The notes beneath the pieces were generated by a model, which was not told the origin of the DNA, searched no databases, and worked only from the letters and a program-made list of their open reading frames with translations. The position numbers and the translations under genes were made by a program. Shown here piece by piece: positions 49,788 through 60,381 of a DNA stretch of 64,000 nucleotides (positions are counted from its first letter, which is position 1; each line of letters begins with the position of its first letter). Origin of the DNA: Agroathelia rolfsii (lineage: Eukaryota > Basidiomycota > Agaricomycetes > Amylocorticiales > Amylocorticiaceae); assembly GCA_018343915.1 (NCBI GenBank), contig JABRWF010000002.1:4774001-4838000 (forward strand), given 5' to 3'.

Positions 49788-50453
49788 CTACACAGCCACG
49801 GCTCTGCGCTGCTTCTCAGCCTCCCACCTGGCACGCATCAGTATCGCGCCGTCTTGTCGTGACCTGACCAGTGGCGAAGCAGCCAGCATCTGCATGTGCG
49901 CAGCCTCCAAATGAGGTGAGATTAAGGCATCTTGGCGAATGACCTGGTTGCCATACGTAAGAGAAAGCATTTAGTTTGAATTCAGAGTAGTAAAATATAA
50001 TAACGTACGGAACCGACGGAAAGGAAGAATGAGAACGTCGCAGCACTGCTAAGCATGTATTGCGACAGCGTGGAGAGAGCGCCCTTGGGCCCAGCACCAC
50101 CACTATATGGTAACAAGAAGCTTAGCATAACAACACCTTTGGTGCATAGCTTTTGACGTACCGAAGGATCGTAAATCCACCAAAAATAAAGCCAATAGTC
50201 AGACCCACACCGGCACCCATCATTGCACCCATCCTATTTTTTCAAACACGACAATAACCTGACGTTACAAACCCATGAAGAATCACAGTATTCACGCCCA
50301 CAAGACGCACTTCACTATTTAAACCATGCGAGCGTCAGCACGTCTTTAATTCATACATTGTTTCCCGAGTCCAAGAGAGCTGTCGCGCGCACTTTTCTGG
50401 AAGATGGACGGCTCGCCGGAGCCGCCCATGTGTCTCTGAGGAACAGCAGCCAT
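49788..50453 (-). CDS. MGR2: Mgr2/Romo1 family, TIM23 translocase subunit; first junction unclear
   Basis: Clear exons: complement(join(49788..49943, 50009..50102, 50162..50233)). They encode MGAMMGAGVGLTIGFIFGGF, then GGAGPKGALSTLSQYMLSSA and TFSFFLSVGS-VIRQDA: two short glycine-rich membrane hairpins typical of Mgr2/Romo1, a mitochondrial inner-membrane protein that gates lateral release at the TIM23 complex. The C-terminal tail is longer than in Romo1. A likely first exon is 50393-50453 (MAAVPQRHMGGSGEPSIFQK), followed by donor GTGCGC after a run of four A. Joining it to 50233 misses the frame by one base; five A would close it. So either the first exon differs or there is a one-base error or mutation. 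Confidence 0.8.
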
Positions 50454-50624
50454 AGCGTTTTTTGAATAGGAAACTAGAGTAGAGAAGTAGAGTAGAGCGA
50501 GTAGGATGGTTACACCGGCACTTGGTGGTTGGAAGCAAGGAAGGCAATTTAGCAAACAACAACCGGAAATAGTGATTTTGAGTCTCGTTACATCACTGCT
50601 GCTTGTAGTATATCATCATCACAT
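50454..50624. promoter_or_regulatory. Shared promoter, Mgr2 / PEX10
   Basis: 171 bases between the probable Mgr2 start and the PEX10 start, divergent. No TATA box evident. Confidence 0.4.
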
Positions 50625-51866
50625 ATGTCCAACTCTGCTCTTCCGCCTTCCCTCGGCTTCCCACCAGCTCAGCAAGCACAAATCAGTCTGTTTTGCAACG
50701 AACACTTATGTCTGATACAAGACTAATCTGTACTTGCGTATAGTCCGCGCTACACAACGTGACACATACCATGTTGCCCTCCTGAAAGAGCAGACCGAAT
50801 CCGTCCTACGTTCATGGCAGGGAACACGCTGGCTCGCACGCTGGGCTCCTGAAATAGATTTTATCGTGAAGTTATTGTACTACTCAATTCTCACCGGCCG
50901 AGGTATGTCTCTGTACACCTTTGTTGATGTGTAAAGATGATGAGAATTGCCATAAACAGGCGTTCAGACCCTCGGCGAGGAATATACAGACATCTGGCAA
51001 CATCCTTCACGCTCACGTTCACTACGCATACGCACGGCCTTGGTCCTCCTTCCCACTCTGCCCGCATATGCTCTGGCGAGATGGGGCACCCGACCAAGCT
51101 CACATTCCAAACTCGCAGAGGCATTACGCTTGCTTCCCAATGCACTCGAGATAGCTACAGAAGTCAACCTTGCGATATTTTACCTTCGCGGGACGTATTA
51201 TGATCTTACTAAGCGAGTTTTGGGCATAAGGCAGGTATGCAGAGCATGTAATCGTTGCTTTATAGATCACCATACCAATTCGTCCAACTGCATAGATCGC
51301 AACAGTCCAACCAGACCCACACGTCCGACCACCTTCCTACGCCCTCTTAGGCATTCTCATCTTCATCCGCCTCGCATACCGCCTACACACCTACCTCCGT
51401 TCCCGTTCCACCTCTTCCTCAGATCCTACCACCTCTTCTCAAAAGAGCTCTCGATCGACCTCGGACACCGAGACATACATCGACGACCGCCCGATCTCAC
51501 ACCTCCTTTCCGCCACCGCCGCGGCCGATGCTGAGGGCGAGACGGTCCCAGCGGAGGAAGATCCGGGGACGATGCTGGATGTGCGTGTAATCCCAGACGA
51601 GTTGCGGCAGGGACGCAAGTGCACACTTTGTTTGGAAGAGAGGACGAATAGCTGTGCGACAGAGTGTGGGCACTTGTTTTGCTGGGGGTGCATTGTTGGG
51701 TGGGGCAGGGAGAAGGTGAGTATTGTTGAGAATCTGATTTTGGAATGGAAGTTGTGGAGTTTGATGTGATGCTGATGATGATGGTGTACGTATTTTCTAG
51801 GCGGAATGTCCGTTGTGCCGACAAGCGTTGGTCTTGGAGAGGTTATTGCCTGTCTACAACCTGTAG
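50625..51866 (+). CDS. PEX10: Peroxisome biogenesis factor 10 (RING E3 ligase)
   Basis: join(50625..50685, 50744..50902, 50960..51234, 51296..51715, 51801..51866), 981 nt, 326 residues. The N-terminal Pex2/Pex12-type domain includes [43 protein letters not shown] and [18 protein letters not shown] [20 protein letters not shown]; hydrophobic helices are at [16 protein letters not shown] and [12 protein letters not shown]. The C-terminal C3HC4 RING spans about residues 273-316: [24 protein letters not shown], and after the last intron CPLCRQ. It works with Pex2 and Pex12 in the peroxisomal membrane to ubiquitinate the Pex5 receptor. The acceptor at 51295 skips an in-frame TAG present just upstream in the intron. 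Confidence 0.92.
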
Positions 51867-53807
51867 CAATGGTCTATGAGATCCCGCCGTTCGATTTTAC
51901 GATTTTGTATGTTGATTGATATTTATGAAATTCAGCAACGGTAGACAAATGCTGGTGGTCATCCTTATAGTCTCCGCCGAGCTGATTTGTGGCGGATCTT
52001 GCAAACTTCTCATCAAATTCTTCCGGTAAGTGAAGGCAGAAAACAATTGTGGATGGAAGTAGCAGGTCGGGAAGCGAGCCACAGCATTGATGACTGAGGC
52101 ATGAGTGGGGTGGTTTAGGGACACCAATCGGTTTGGGCGTCGGATCGATATCATTACGTATTTTCATCTCATCACATTCGGTCGTCGGGTCGAACCGACT
52201 TGGAGTCAAGTTGAACAGGGGTGTGTATGGTCATTGTTATGGATTCACGGTCTTTTTGGGTTGTGGGTAGCGTTAAGTGGTGCATTATGGTGGATGCGAT
52301 TGCTATTGAGTTACATCAGTAAGTCGTCACAAATGTTTACTCATGATCATGTGTTGATTCAAATATCAATCCTCCGGTATCCGTTCTTAGCCTATACCGA
52401 TGGTGTGTCTTCATGACCAAATTTGAACGAATTTAATATCATCAGGCCAACTGAGAGTTCACTGTCTGTCATGTATACTGTTAAGGAAGAATGCCGATGA
52501 GCCATGGATGGTTTCCTTCAGAATCTCTGCCAGCAGAAATGACATGGAAGTCCTTGACAGCGAGTATCATTACTTGGCTACTCAAGTGTTTACACAGGGG
52601 ACATACGTATGAGCACGTCTTTATTTTTTTGTCACTGATAAATACTCGATAAATGCATAACCCTCCAAACCTGTCGATACCTGCTAGTGGAGCCATACAT
52701 AAGCTGACTATAAACGGTTGTCGCGTGCTAATTCATTCACAGCACATACATGTATCTGATGCACAGCTTTGATACCGCTCACAACATACTCTTGGTTTTC
52801 CGTGATCATCTACCGCGTCCGTCGCGATATCAGCACTAGTGATGATGTACTAACGGAAGCAGGCGCCCAAGTTAAAGAATCTACCGCTGCATATATTCCC
52901 GTGTAGTACCACAGTGAAATTATCACTGCCAACGGCTTTCCTAACGGTCTATATTATCATCCACATTTAAAATATAAACATGATGCTGGATTGGGTTACT
53001 CGGAAACTGCATAACAGAGACATGGGATCCGAGTCAAAGAGCATTATGCTTTCATCCTTGGAGCATAACAGCGGGTCAATCCTATCCAGGTAGAAGATTC
53101 ATATACATATAGGAGATCTATCAGAATCTGTTATGAACGAATCAAATGTGTTGGTAGAGATGTATACATGCAGTTTCTCTGTTCCGTGATTGTTTCTGTG
53201 TTTCTATCATCAACATCCAAGGGTTATAATTGTTCCAGTGCGCTTGTTTTCTTATATGCGTTATTGGCTTGAATTTTTAGTGTAAAAACCGATAAATTTC
53301 CCAATTGGGGGGGGGGATATATATTAATTATCTCCCGCATCAGCTGCAGTCCTTATATTGGCTACAGGCTACAGCAAATTAGCCAAGTCGAATTTAATAA
53401 GAAAGTGTAACGAAATCCTTTACTAAATATGATCAGCTGAGCGCTTTCCGACTCGGAAGAAACAGAGATGTCTCGGACTGTGGGTAATACAGCCACTCGG
53501 AAGAGTCAGAACAACATCTGATCCCTGAAATGAACACAATGCTCTGAGTCTGTTCTTAAAAGAGGAAACTATGTGGTGAAACTAGATCTTTCATCAATTG
53601 ATTACTATTAGCTGCAATCCAAATAAATGGCTCTTACATGCTCAGACTTCTCAGGCCAAAATTATAAAGGTAGAGGAGCATCAAAGTAACCAGGAGCAAT
53701 AGCATCCAAGCTCACATTGCCATCAACCACTCCTGAATCTATCTTGGGCTTACTAGTACTACGGTGTTTTCAGCCTTGAGCTATTTGCACCTATAATATC
53801 ACTGTCG
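51867..53807. other. Intergenic; diverged repeat also found at 61.1 kb
   Basis: No supported gene. From about 52740 to 53060 the sequence matches, with many changes, 61070-61380 on the other side of gene D and its transposon (shared blocks: atatcagcactag, caagtt-aa-tctac-gctgcatat, cactgccaac). A G-run is at 53307-53315. The frames at 52105-52416 and on the opposite strand lack motifs. Confidence 0.5.
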
Positions 53808-55591
53808 ATGTCCGACCTAGTAAAACTTCAAGTCCCCGTTCTTGATGCGGAGTATGCCACTATCATAATTGAAATGCTTCTTTATGGTCATAACCTCCAG
53901 CACTTTTCCGTGAATATACCATAGAGGTTGATGATTATATATTATATAGGGGGCTATACAACACTTTTCTATAAGTGTATTCGGATCCTCAATTCACGGC
54001 AATTACAAACGGATGCTCATGTCAATAACAAAATATTTACATGTTTGTGCTCCACATTGATTGTTCTGTATTTGATCACATCAATGGTAATATTCCATTC
54101 ATCTACACTGCTAGTAGAATCGTCAAAGGATGAAACAATTCTTTTTAGAATCTAGCAACAACTATTTTCTGCAATTATCAAAAGATAATACTCGTGCCTT
54201 TCCAATACAATCAACTCCAAGATTCGGAACCTGGGGCTTCTATTAAAAAATATACATGCTCTATGCCATATAATTGGGTCACTAGTGTTAAGGGAATCAT
54301 TTTTGTAATAGCAATACTGATTTCCGATCTATTTTTGGTATTATTATTCTTAATCCATTATCTCAATATGATGCTAAAGAGTCTTGATTGTAATATTTTT
54401 TAAACAATAGGTATTTCGTTCCTACGTGGTTTGGAATAGACGCTTAGGAATGGTCATATTACCGGCCATAGCTTTCCTAGCAGATACTGGTGTGCTACAT
54501 TTTCTTTGAAGTGGTTCTGATATTTATGAACTTGAGCAACATTTAGCCATTGGCATTCTTTACATATTTGATAGCAAAGAAGCAGATTCCATCTATCAGT
54601 ATATAGATACTGGTCTTGTCTATGTGAATCAGAGTTCATTGGCAATCATGAACAGAACATATGATTTATCTCGTGTTGGGCTTTTCTCCGTGAGTCTTGC
54701 TCTTAACATCTGCTGCACATGTAAGCATTTATATTTTATGGAATTAAGATAGATTGACTCATGAGTCTTAAAAAACGGCTTTAATTGGATTTCAAATTTG
54801 GAGGATACAAAAACAAGCTTTCAAGAACAGTCCTCAAGTTGGTTACCTCAAATATACTCTTGTGACTATTATCGAGTCAGGTGAAACATGCGACCTAAGC
54901 TGTAATATAAAGGGAACAGGTACTAATTTTCTCTTTGCATAGGAGTAATTTACTCTTCCTGGATTGCAATCCTTCTAGCTACTTATGTTCAAGCTGGTTC
55001 CTGGGACCTGCCTTCTAGTCTTTATAATTTTAGTTATGGCGTATATGGGTCCTATTTGTTCTTCCAAGATACAGTAAGACTTTATTGAGCTCACAGCCTC
55101 TCTTGAATTGGATTTTCCATTGATTTTATCTTCTAGACCGTACAGATAATCGTAAGCCGTAATATTATATCGCCCCTTCTCAGCTCCGCTGATTCATAGC
55201 GTCCTGCAAACTTGTGGCTCGGCATCAGGCTATCACGGTACTAAGAACCTAGTGTCAATGTCAACTTAAGCACAAGCTAACAATTGCTTTCACATGCATG
55301 CAGTTCTCTATCATCATTCTTCGGATTGGCCAAGGCGTTAGCACAGGAGATGGCAAGTCCCGAAATCGGAGTCCCAGTCAATCTCTATCCCATGCGCGCT
55401 TTTGCTCTGGAACTCAATCCAGCATTCCGGGAAGGGTTTCTACGGGTGAGCGGGGATTCCAAGTTCAAGTTTCGTTTGATCGTAGAATATGGCATGACGA
55501 CAACATTGAAATGGAAGGTGGTACACACACGGGCCAAGAGGCTAGTGCCATATTGGTGCAAAATATAGAAGATGGCGTGAAGTTGTGTTGA
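53808..55591 (+). CDS. Seven-TM family copy D, 3' end altered by transposon
   Basis: join(53808..53886, 53950..54086, 54149..54337, 54411..54489, 54547..54720, 54779..54880, 54943..55073, 55137..55151, 55229..55237, 55304..55591), 1203 nt, 400 residues. Exons 4, 6, 8 and 9 have exactly the lengths of copy C (79, 102, 15, 9). Motifs: VIAILISDLFLV, VFRSYVVWNRRLG, LFSVSLALNICCT, TVQIIAITFSIIILRIGQGV, and a hydrophilic tail ending DGVKLC. The acceptor before exon 6 reads CGG instead of CAG (54776-54778); exon length and frame fix its position, so splicing there is probably impaired or shifted. The last codon and stop (TGT TGA, 55586-55591) are the first bases of the retrotransposon LTR. Function unknown; likely a damaged but recently active gene. 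Confidence 0.7.
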
Positions 55592-55939
55592 AGGGCAAAG
55601 CTGGATTATAAATATGTGTAATATTTTATTCCTTTCTCCTTTCTCTTAATTCTCATGGAACGATGCGCTACGGACATTTTACCTTACGAATGTATATTGC
55701 TCGTTACATGTTTTGCTTCCGTGTCACATGACTAATGTTTATACTGACGCGTCCGCACTTCGTAGCGCTCCATCTGTTTGTTTCTTACTACAGTTGGAGT
55801 GTGAGTTATTATTCTTTTGTTTCTCTTTCGCACCTCTAATTCCTTTATAGTAATATTATATTAGGTGCAATAAACATCTGTTTGTTTCTTACTACAGTTG
55901 GAGTTAATATTATATTAGTATTCTCCCTTAATTTTAACA
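55586..55939 (+). repeat. 5' LTR
   Basis: 354 bp, starting TGTTGAAGG and ending TTTTAACA. TATA-like ttataaatat at 55606. Contains an internal direct repeat of 30 identical bases (catctgtttgtttcttacta...) at 55771-55800 and 55875-55904. Confidence 0.95.
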
Positions 55940-55952
55940 GGTTATGAGTACG
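55940..55952 (+). promoter_or_regulatory. Putative primer binding site (half-tRNA iMet type)
   Basis: The sequence right after the LTR, GGTTATGAG, is complementary to the anticodon stem-loop of initiator tRNA-Met (CUCAUAACC) and not to its 3' end, as in Drosophila copia and yeast Ty5, which prime with an internal tRNA-iMet fragment. The gag-pol start codon ATG (55944) lies inside it. Confidence 0.55.
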
Positions 55953-58900
55953 AACGCTTCCACGTCCGTCAAGTCTACTCGCTACCACTCTACTAGCCGC
56001 ACAACTCACGTCCGGCTACCTCATCTTGCTGATGATGGATCAAATTGGCTTCTCTACTCTAAGGAGATGTCCAATTACCTTACCTCGAAAGGACTCAAAC
56101 GCTTTCTCAATGGCACCACAAAAGTCCCTATATATCCACCTAATACAAAGGATGAAAAGGGCAATGAGGTCAAGCCAACAAGTGACCGAGTCAAAGCTTA
56201 TGAGGAGGAGGTTGATGAGTGGGAAGAGAAGGACAAAGACGCGCAGGTCACGATAACGCAGACTCTCTCAGAGACTCTCAAAATCGAAGTTATCGATTGC
56301 GTGACTGCAGCCGGCATGTGGGCCATCCTTACAAAGAGGTTCACACAGGTCAACTTTATGACCAAAGCCGAGTTCATCAAGAAGATGTTCATGACCCAAT
56401 GTCTTGAAGATGGAGACCCGCGCGATACCATCAACGAGCTCGAACTCCTACGCAAGCAACACGCCAGCGTTGGAGGGAAGATTGAGGATGGAACATACTC
56501 CTCAATCATCCTTATGGCTATGCCTGAACGCTACAAACCCCTCCTTCTTTCCTACCTTAGTGGCAAGGAGGCCGCTAATATCGACCCTACCGCTGACGAT
56601 ATCGTGAAAGCCATCCGCTCCATAGCGCAGGATGACAAGACCCTTGGCAGCAATGCCACCCAACCTACACCATCAGCAGCACTTGTTGCAGCTGCCCCAG
56701 CCTCTCAATCTAGCTCATCAAAACCACCTGGAAGAATGAGCAAGGACTCACTGCAGTGCTACAACTGCAAGCAGTTTGGGCACTCAAAACCCGAATGTCC
56801 TACCAGAGGGGGGGGGAAGGAGGGACAGGATCAGGGACAGGGACAACATCGAAGCAAAAAGAAGGGTAAAGCGAAAGCGAAAGCAGCAGTAGCAAAGGCG
56901 GCCGACAGCGACGACGAGGATGATGAAATTTATGCATTCGCAGTGGCCACAAACTTCTCTGTGGTCGCACATGCAAATTCGACTGGCAGCAAGTACACTC
57001 GCCTTCTAGATTCAGGTGCATCAAAACACTTCGAACCACGGCGAGAGAACTTCACGACGTACCGAGAAATCCCACCATCCCCTATCACATCAGCCGATGG
57101 CCACACGTTTCAAGCCATAGGGGAAGGAGAGGTCATTATCCGTGTTAAGACCAACCGCGGCCATGCTAAGCTCAAGCTGCAAAAGGTCCTACATGCCCCG
57201 TCAATGCCAACAGCGCTGATATCAGTCAGTGCAATGATGAAAGCGAAATACGATATGCATTTCAAATCCGACCGCGCAGCTCACCTTTACTCTCCGGAGG
57301 GCCAGCTCATCATCCGCATTCCCGAGAAAGGTGGCCTCTTCCCTATTGAGGGGGAGGCAATAGTCCCATCGAAGGAGAAGAAATCGTCCAAACCAGGGTC
57401 CACACCCCAGTCTGAACCTGCCAGCGCCATGTCAGCTACGGTGAAGACAAAGATGACTATGGCTGAGTTCCATAGATGCATGGGTCATGCGAACGCACCT
57501 GCACTGCTGAAGATGGTGAAGGAGGGAGTAGTTGAGGGAATTGAGCTCACCGAAACCGACATGCCAACATGCGAGGTCTGCATAAAAGCAAAGCACGCAC
57601 GTACCTCGTTCCCCAAACAACGATCCAGCCCCCCAACTACCCGCTACGGCGAACGCATTCACTGCGATGTATGGGGACCCGCTCAAGTACGCTCGACGGG
57701 CGGCAAATATTACTACGCCACCCACCTCGATGACTATACAGATGAGGCAATGATCCTATTTATGTCAGCCAAATCTGAGACATTCGAGAAATACAAGACG
57801 TACGAAGCATGGGCTAAAGCCCAGAGAGGGTGCTCCGTGATCAAGGAGCTGCAATCGGATCGAGGAGGCGAATATACGAGCGAAGAATTCACTCGGCATC
57901 TCGAAGCCCAGGGGACTGCTCGTAGAATGGCAGCACACGACTCACCACAGCAAAACGGCAAGGCCGAGCGCCTAAACCGTACCATCGTCGAACACGCTCG
58001 AGCCCTCTTATTTGACGCCCAACTACCCAAGTCCATATGGCCAGAGGCTATACGGCATGCGGTGTATCTTCGCAATCGAACGACAACAGTCCAGACAAAG
58101 GGTACAACACCGTACGAGCGCGCAACTGGTCAGAAACCAGACCTCTCTAAGCTACGGCGCTTTGGAGAGACAGTATGGGTGAGGGTTGAAGGAGCTGGAA
58201 AGCTTGATCCTAAATCGACATCGGCGAAGTGGCTTGGAATCGACACTGAAAGTAAGGCGCATCGAGTTTACTGGGAAGGAACCGGACGCATTTCTGTCGA
58301 ACGCAACGTCAGGTTTGGCGATATGCCGAAGACCGTCGTATCCGTTGAGGGGGAGACGCAGACCACAATGACTGTGAAGACCACCAGAAACGACAAGAAA
58401 CCAGACAAGCCGAGCGTTGAGGGGGAGCAAGCAAAGACCTCTCCTAGTGAAGGTCAGACCCCCGTCGAGCCCCTACCCGCATCAGGATCGTCATCAGCTG
58501 AACCGGCAATCGAGAAAGCCGGCAATGACGCAACCGAGTCACAGCCTCAGCCACAGGCCCAGACCGTGCCTGAGCCTGAACCCGATACCAAATTGCGCCG
58601 ATCCGAGCGAGAGCGCAAACCCACCCAGTGGGCAAAGGATGTTCAGAAGGACAGCAAGGCCAACGGTGGACGAGGAGCGCAGAAAATTCCTAAGAGCTTG
58701 ATACCAGCAATTGCAAAGCTGGCAATGAGTTTTGAGGATGTTGATGAGGATGAGTGGACTGTTGAAGGCGACGACGCCGACACCAGCCCTCTGTTTGCCC
58801 TAGCAGCAATGGTTGGAGACGAGCCTACATACAGGCAGGCAATGGCGAGTCCAGACCGCAATCAGTGGATATCAGCATGCGAAGCAGAGCTCGACGCGCT

Positions 58901-60374
58901 ACGCAGGACGGGCACATATCGATTAGTCGAAGCGCCCAAAGACGCTCACGTGATCGGCTGCACGTGGGCCCTACGACGCAAGCGAAACGAGCGGAACGAA
59001 ATCGTCAAACACAAGGCTCGACTCTGTGCTCAAGGCTTCACACAAATCCCTGGCGTCGATTACTCTGATACCAGTGCTCCTACTGCTCGCCCCTCTTCAC
59101 TGCGCATTATTATTGCTCTGGCTGCCGTACACGATCTTGAACTCCATCAAGTTGACTTCAAGAACGCGTATCTGAATGGCGACCTCGATGAAGATATCTA
59201 CATGCGCCAGCCCACCGGATTCGTCGACTCCCAGCACCCCTCATTTGTCTGGAAGCTCGAGAAAGCTCTGTATGGTTTGAAGCAGGCAGGGCATCAATGG
59301 TACAAAAAGGTACGCGCTCTATTTGAACGCGTTGGGCTGAAACGGTCCGTCCACGACCCCGCCGTTTTCCTCAAGGTCACCCCGACATCCACCATCATCA
59401 TCGCTGTGCACGTCGATGACTGCACCATTGTCACCACCACCCTCGCTGAGATGACGGATCTCAAACGCCGTCTCAACGATCAATATGAGCTCGTCGATCT
59501 CGGCGAGGCTCGCTGGCTCTTAGGATACGAAATCCGTCGAGACAGGCCAAATCGCCAAATCACGATGCACCAGGCCGCCTACATTGACCAGATCATCGAA
59601 CGAGCGCAAATGCTCGATTCTCGACCTCTCTCGATACCCCTAGACCAGCACACCAACCTCAGAACACTCGAAGCTGACGAATCCGATCGTCAGGTCATGC
59701 ATGGCAAACCATATGCTATGCTCGTCGGTTCACTCATGTACGCAGCCGTAGGAACCCGCCCCGATATCTCTTTTGCTGTATCCCTGCTCGCTCGCGTCTT
59801 GGCCAACCCCACGGTCTCTCACTGGAGTGCCGCTCGTCGAACCGTGCGGTATCTAAAGTACACTCGCGACAACGCCCTTACTTTCAGCGCCGATGCCCAC
59901 GAAGGGCTTGTCTCTTACTCGGATGCGGACTTTGCTGGCCAGGATGATCGGCATTCGATCTCGGGCTCAGTCTTCCTGTACGGCGGCGGCGCCATCAGCT
60001 GGTCGTCTCGCAAGCAACCCCTCGTTGCTCTCTCTTCGACTGAGGCAGAGTACATCTCTGCATCCGATGCCTGTCGGGAACTCAAATGGCTTCGCGGCCT
60101 CATCAATGAGCTTACCCGCGATTCCCTCGATACCACCCAGGTGCTTTTCTGTGACAATCAAAGTGCTATCAAGCTCGCTCGCAACTGCCTGTTTAGCTCA
60201 CGAACAAAGCACATTGATGTACGCTATCACTACATCCGGGAGCAGATCGAGCAAGGCTTCGTCGATCTCAAATATTGCAACACCAATGAGATGGCGGCGG
60301 ATCTTTTCACAAAGGCGCTCGGCTCGAAGAAGCTCGAGTACTTCAAGTTCATGATTGGACTTCATCCACTTTGA
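55944..60374 (+). CDS. Copia Gag-Pol polyprotein, 1476 aa
   Basis: One uninterrupted frame. Gag covers about residues 1-270 (LTKRFTQVNFMTKAEF region) and ends in a CCHC zinc knuckle CYNCKQFGHSKPEC at 272-285. A basic linker (SKKKGKAKAKA) leads to the aspartic protease active site LLDSGASKHF near 356. The GAG-pre-integrase zinc region HRCMGHA...CEVC is at about 509-550. The integrase catalytic triad is D575, D639 and E675, with 63 and 35 residues between, fitting D,D(35)E. A Ser/Pro/Glu-rich spacer precedes reverse transcriptase (WALRRKRNERNEIVKHKARL, VDFKNAYLNGDL, active site VHVDD near 1158). RNase H has SDADFAGQ, SSTEAEYIS, CDNQSAIKLA and TKHIDVRYHYIRE. All catalytic residues expected are present. 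GC-richer codon use than flanking DNA. Confidence 0.95.
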   Translation: MSTNASTSVKSTRYHSTSRTTHVRLPHLADDGSNWLLYSKEMSNYLTSKGLKRFLNGTTKVPIYPPNTKDEKGNEVKPTSDRVKAYEEEVDEWEEKDKDAQVTITQTLSETLKIEVIDCVTAAGMWAILTKRFTQVNFMTKAEFIKKMFMTQCLEDGDPRDTINELELLRKQHASVGGKIEDGTYSSIILMAMPERYKPLLLSYLSGKEAANIDPTADDIVKAIRSIAQDDKTLGSNATQPTPSAALVAAAPASQSSSSKPPGRMSKDSLQCYNCKQFGHSKPECPTRGGGKEGQDQGQGQHRSKKKGKAKAKAAVAKAADSDDEDDEIYAFAVATNFSVVAHANSTGSKYTRLLDSGASKHFEPRRENFTTYREIPPSPITSADGHTFQAIGEGEVIIRVKTNRGHAKLKLQKVLHAPSMPTALISVSAMMKAKYDMHFKSDRAAHLYSPEGQLIIRIPEKGGLFPIEGEAIVPSKEKKSSKPGSTPQSEPASAMSATVKTKMTMAEFHRCMGHANAPALLKMVKEGVVEGIELTETDMPTCEVCIKAKHARTSFPKQRSSPPTTRYGERIHCDVWGPAQVRSTGGKYYYATHLDDYTDEAMILFMSAKSETFEKYKTYEAWAKAQRGCSVIKELQSDRGGEYTSEEFTRHLEAQGTARRMAAHDSPQQNGKAERLNRTIVEHARALLFDAQLPKSIWPEAIRHAVYLRNRTTTVQTKGTTPYERATGQKPDLSKLRRFGETVWVRVEGAGKLDPKSTSAKWLGIDTESKAHRVYWEGTGRISVERNVRFGDMPKTVVSVEGETQTTMTVKTTRNDKKPDKPSVEGEQAKTSPSEGQTPVEPLPASGSSSAEPAIEKAGNDATESQPQPQAQTVPEPEPDTKLRRSERERKPTQWAKDVQKDSKANGGRGAQKIPKSLIPAIAKLAMSFEDVDEDEWTVEGDDADTSPLFALAAMVGDEPTYRQAMASPDRNQWISACEAELDALRRTGTYRLVEAPKDAHVIGCTWALRRKRNERNEIVKHKARLCAQGFTQIPGVDYSDTSAPTARPSSLRIIIALAAVHDLELHQVDFKNAYLNGDLDEDIYMRQPTGFVDSQHPSFVWKLEKALYGLKQAGHQWYKKVRALFERVGLKRSVHDPAVFLKVTPTSTIIIAVHVDDCTIVTTTLAEMTDLKRRLNDQYELVDLGEARWLLGYEIRRDRPNRQITMHQAAYIDQIIERAQMLDSRPLSIPLDQHTNLRTLEADESDRQVMHGKPYAMLVGSLMYAAVGTRPDISFAVSLLARVLANPTVSHWSAARRTVRYLKYTRDNALTFSADAHEGLVSYSDADFAGQDDRHSISGSVFLYGGGAISWSSRKQPLVALSSTEAEYISASDACRELKWLRGLINELTRDSLDTTQVLFCDNQSAIKLARNCLFSSRTKHIDVRYHYIREQIEQGFVDLKYCNTNEMAADLFTKALGSKKLEYFKFMIGLHPL

Positions 60375-60381
60375 GGGGGAG
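60373..60381 (+). promoter_or_regulatory. Polypurine tract
   Basis: GAGGGGGAG directly before the 3' LTR, overlapping the gag-pol stop codon; expected primer for plus-strand synthesis. Confidence 0.75.

Noticed and set aside
51235..51300. In-frame TAG in PEX10
   Set aside because: It lies inside an intron when the acceptor at 51294-51295 is used, which restores the family sequence [15 protein letters not shown].
52105..52416. Open frame with hydrophobic stretches, and an open frame on the opposite strand
   Set aside because: Both strands are open in the same place and neither shows a known motif or splice support.
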